Positions 6,501-8,235 of a DNA stretch of 8,235 bases are shown in pieces. Location: contig JAFGSL010000320.1 of assembly GCA_016934645.1 (NCBI GenBank), positions 1-8,235 of the forward strand. The letters are read 5' to 3'. Every line of letters starts with the position of its first letter. Position 1 is the stretch's first letter. A program made the translations under genes and the position numbers. A model generated the notes under the pieces. The model made no database searches and had not been told where the DNA came from. It worked only from the letters and a program-made list of their open reading frames with translations. Source of the stretch: Anaerolineae bacterium. Its GTDB lineage: Bacteria > Chloroflexota > Anaerolineae > B4-G1 > SLSP01.

Positions 6501-6655
6501 GCACAGAGAGATTTTATAGCGATTATCTATACGATTACTTTGGTGTCAATTCGCTGGTGGTATGGAAGACGGTTTTTGACGATCTACCTTTATTGCAGGA
6601 ACATATTGAGCGTCTGATCGTTGAAGCCGAAGCAGCACGGAATCAAGGGGTTTAA
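6497..6655 (+). CDS. Shortened HEPN (DUF86, HepT-like) relic, RNase motif missing
   Basis: A 52-residue ORF whose ATG overlaps the stop of the MNT relic (ATGA, 6497-6500), the usual arrangement of an HEPN-MNT pair. The start, MSTERFYSDYL, resembles the N-terminus of DUF86 HEPN proteins. From residue 12, YDYFGVNSLVVWKTV and then DDLPLLQEHIERL match their C-terminal end. Full-length members have about 110-120 residues, so the central helices seem lost in frame. The R-x4-6-H RNase motif normally just precedes (H)xYFGV: the Arg is gone and the His position is Tyr12 (TAC, one base from CAC). Toxin RNase activity is thus not expected. TATAGCGATTA (6515-6525) and TATACGATTA (6528-6537) flank the presumed junction and may reflect how the deletion formed. 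The purine-rich end of this ORF (AAGGGG, 6645-6650) serves as the ribosome binding site for the kinase gene, so translation of this relic may be coupled to it. Confidence 0.68.
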   Translation: MSTERFYSDYLYDYFGVNSLVVWKTVFDDLPLLQEHIERLIVEAEAARNQGV

Positions 6656-6656
6656 C

Positions 6657-7865
6657 GTGGCAGACCCTACTTATGCTGGCATCATTGTTGCCGGGCACGT
6701 GTGCCTGGATGTGATTCCGACGTTGCCCGAAGACTGCCAGAGCCTGGCGACGTGGCTCGTACCGGGTGGGTTGGTCAATGTGGGGCCGATGGTGCTCTCG
6801 ACGGGCGGTGCAGTCTCCAACACCGGACTGGCGCTGCACCGGCTGGGCGTTTCAGTACGCTTGATGGGCAAGATCGGCGATGATACCTTCGGGCGGGCAA
6901 CGCTTGACGTGTTTCGCAGCTACGATCCTACCTTGGCCGAGGGCATGTTGATCGCGGCTGGCGAGTCCAGTTCGTACACACTCATTTTCAGTTCCCCCAA
7001 CATAGACCGCACCTTCCTCCACTATCCTGGTCCCAACGACACGTTCTGCGCTGCTGACGTCCCCGATGCCGCGTTGACCGACGCCCGCATTTTTCACTTT
7101 GGCTATCCCACGCTGATGCATCGTTTCTATCAGGATACTGGGCAAGAATTCGCGGCGCTGTTCCAGCGCGTCAAGGCGCACGGTTTGGTCACATCGCTCG
7201 ACGTGAGCCGGCCCGATCCCAACGCTGAGGCTGGAAAAGTTAACTGGCCCGCGTGGTTAGCGCGCGTTCTTCCCCAGGTGGATATCTTCTTGCCGAGTGT
7301 GGAAGAAGCCCTGTTGATGGTGGACCCGGCCCGCTATGCTGTCCTGGAGAAAAATGGTGATGTTCTTTCTCAGGTGGATGGTGACCTGTTGAGCGATTTG
7401 GCCGGACGATTGATGGCGTGGGGCGTCACCGTCGTTGGGCTGAAGCTAGGCGATCAAGGCATCTATCTGCGGACGACGCCCGATACGGCGCGGCTGCGCG
7501 TGTTGGAAGAGCACCTGGGTCTCGCCGTTCGCACGTGGACGAACCGTGAACTGCTCGCTCCGGCGTTCTGTGCCAACCTCGTCGGGACGACCGGCGCGGG
7601 GGATTGCGCCATCGCCGGATTCCTGGCGGGGCTGCTGCAACGGCAATCGCCGGAGGCTGTGCTCACCGGGGCGGTCGCGGTGGGGGCGTGCAACGTCGAA
7701 GCGGCGGATGCCGTCAGCGGCGTGCCCTCGTGGGAGGTCGTGCAGCAACGCCTCGCGGACGGCTGGGAGCAACTGCCGGTCACGCTCAAACTGCCGGGGT
7801 GGGGCTGGGACGTCAACCAAAGGCTGTGGATTGGTCCTCATGATCGCGGCGGGCAGTGGAGTTAG
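6657..7865 (+). CDS. PfkB (ribokinase)-family carbohydrate kinase
   Basis: A 402-residue cytoplasmic kinase expected to transfer phosphate from ATP to a hydroxyl of a sugar. The GTG at 6657 is chosen as start: AAGGGG (6645-6650) lies six bases before it, and it begins one base after the HEPN relic's stop. The in-frame ATG at 6621 lies inside the HEPN ORF and has no ribosome binding site. Residues 50-79 carry the first PfkB signature (GGAVSNTGLALHRLG, then GKIGDDTFG). Residues 310-316 (GTTGAGD) carry the second, with Asp316 as catalytic base and the Gly residues forming the anion hole. Length exceeds the usual 300-330 residues, with extra segments around 200-250 and 285-305 and at the C-terminus. 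The substrate is not evident. Position before fucI makes a ketose such as L-fuculose or D-ribulose, or another sugar of this pathway, a reasonable guess. Family assignment is firm; substrate is open. Confidence 0.92.
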   Translation: MADPTYAGIIVAGHVCLDVIPTLPEDCQSLATWLVPGGLVNVGPMVLSTGGAVSNTGLALHRLGVSVRLMGKIGDDTFGRATLDVFRSYDPTLAEGMLIAAGESSSYTLIFSSPNIDRTFLHYPGPNDTFCAADVPDAALTDARIFHFGYPTLMHRFYQDTGQEFAALFQRVKAHGLVTSLDVSRPDPNAEAGKVNWPAWLARVLPQVDIFLPSVEEALLMVDPARYAVLEKNGDVLSQVDGDLLSDLAGRLMAWGVTVVGLKLGDQGIYLRTTPDTARLRVLEEHLGLAVRTWTNRELLAPAFCANLVGTTGAGDCAIAGFLAGLLQRQSPEAVLTGAVAVGACNVEAADAVSGVPSWEVVQQRLADGWEQLPVTLKLPGWGWDVNQRLWIGPHDRGGQWS

Positions 7866-7901
7866 GTGAAGGGTTGAGTGTTGTGGGTTAAGGGTTGCCA
7901 G

Positions 7902-7930
7902 ATTCGCTCATTCGCTCATTCGCTGATTCG
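7902..7930 (+). repeat. Tandem 8-bp repeat ATTCGCTC in the kinase-fucI spacer
   Basis: Three full units and part of a fourth (ATTCGCTC, ATTCGCTC, ATTCGCTG, ATTCG) lie just upstream of the fucI ribosome binding site (GGAGG, 7938-7942). The preceding 30 bases also iterate a word, GGGTTG / GGGTTA (7871-7897). No hairpin with a T-run is present, so the 82-base spacer does not contain an obvious terminator, and fucI may be read through from the kinase gene. Such short tandem words are common in spacers of filamentous Chloroflexota genomes (recalled, not checked). Confidence 0.7.
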
Positions 7931-7947
7931 TAATTTTGGAGGTCATT

Positions 7948-8235
7948 ATGAAGATAAACCAACCACGTAACCGTTTGATCGGGAGTATGCCCAAGATCGG
8001 GATTCGCCCGACGATTGATGGGCGGCGGCGCGGGGTGCGCGAATCGTTGGAAGCGCAGACGATGGGCCAGGCGAAGGCCGTCGCGGCGTTTCTCAGCGAG
8101 AACTTGCGCCACCCGAACGGCTTGCCCGTCGAGTGCGTCATCGCCGACACGTGCATCGGCGGGGTGGCGGAGGCCGCGCAGACCGCCGAAAAGTTCGCGC
8201 GTGAGGGTGTTGGCGTTTCGTTGACCGTGACGCCG
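7948..8235 (+). CDS. fucI: L-fucose isomerase, N-terminal 96 codons (runs off window)
   Basis: FucI converts L-fucose to L-fuculose in the cytoplasm, the first step of fucose breakdown; many members also isomerise D-arabinose to D-ribulose. The ATG has GGAGG five bases upstream. The visible residues align closely, from memory, with E. coli Fuc[14 protein letters not shown] (15-27), [11 protein letters not shown] (29-39), [12 protein letters not shown] (67-78) and then AEAA...[16 protein letters not shown], up to the window edge. The start carries about 10 extra residues relative to the E. coli protein. The full enzyme has close to 590 residues, so the metal-binding residues of the later domains are not visible. 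There is no frameshift in the part seen. It follows the PfkB kinase after 82 bases, supporting a joint role in aldose catabolism. Confidence 0.93.
   Translation, partial: MKINQPRNRLIGSMPKIGIRPTIDGRRRGVRESLEAQTMGQAKAVAAFLSENLRHPNGLPVECVIADTCIGGVAEAAQTAEKFAREGVGVSLTVTP

Noticed and set aside
6621..6656. ATG at 6621 as start of the PfkB kinase
   Set aside because: It lies inside the HEPN relic ORF, lacks an RBS, and adds 12 residues not expected in the family; GTG at 6657 has AAGGGG at proper spacing.
1..8235. CRISPR arrays, tRNA/rRNA genes, insertion sequences, integrase or attachment sites
   Set aside because: No spaced direct repeats of CRISPR type, no cloverleaf or rRNA motifs, and no transposase or integrase frames were found on either strand by reading.

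Overview
The window looks like a piece of a Chloroflexota chromosome. This placement is inferred from style, since no marker gene is present. The solute-binding lipoprotein carries the long Val/Glu/Lys/Thr-rich tether (VVVTKE, EKEVVVT, PTP) that I associate with sugar-binding lipoproteins of that phylum. Intergenic spaces hold short iterated words typical of filamentous members, and a choice-of-anchor Q type surface protein opens the window. All supported genes lie on the + strand. The coding DNA is moderately GC-rich, except for one clearly AT-richer patch at about 6340-6655.

Layout. Positions 1-216 are an upstream region with a weak possible terminator hairpin and an extended -10 promoter. 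Positions 217-2268 encode a secreted, C-terminally anchored parallel beta-helix protein, closed by a perfect 14-bp stem terminator at 2320-2360. Positions 2509-4707 encode a cytoplasmic GH3 glycosidase of the beta-xylosidase/beta-glucosidase type. An imperfect hairpin (4730-4775) follows. Then comes a closely packed run: an ABC-type sugar-binding lipoprotein (4798-6309), two 52-residue ORFs that are internally shortened relics of an MNT nucleotidyltransferase and its HEPN (DUF86) partner (6342-6500 and 6497-6655, ATGA overlap), a PfkB-family sugar kinase with a GTG start one base after the HEPN relic (6657-7865), and the first 96 codons of L-fucose isomerase, fucI (7948 to the window edge).

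The metabolic genes read as a carbohydrate uptake and catabolism locus. The lipoprotein would capture a sugar or oligosaccharide outside the cell. The GH3 enzyme, which has no signal peptide, would trim imported oligosaccharides. FucI would isomerise the released aldose (L-fucose or D-arabinose type) to a ketose, and the PfkB kinase would phosphorylate a sugar of the pathway. No permease, ATPase, aldolase or regulator is visible here.

The most unusual item is the MNT/HEPN pair. Both genes keep start, stop and RBS or overlap, yet both appear to have lost their catalytic middles in frame, and they sit in an operon between a sugar-binding protein and a sugar kinase. No CRISPR array, tRNA, rRNA, insertion sequence or attachment site was seen.
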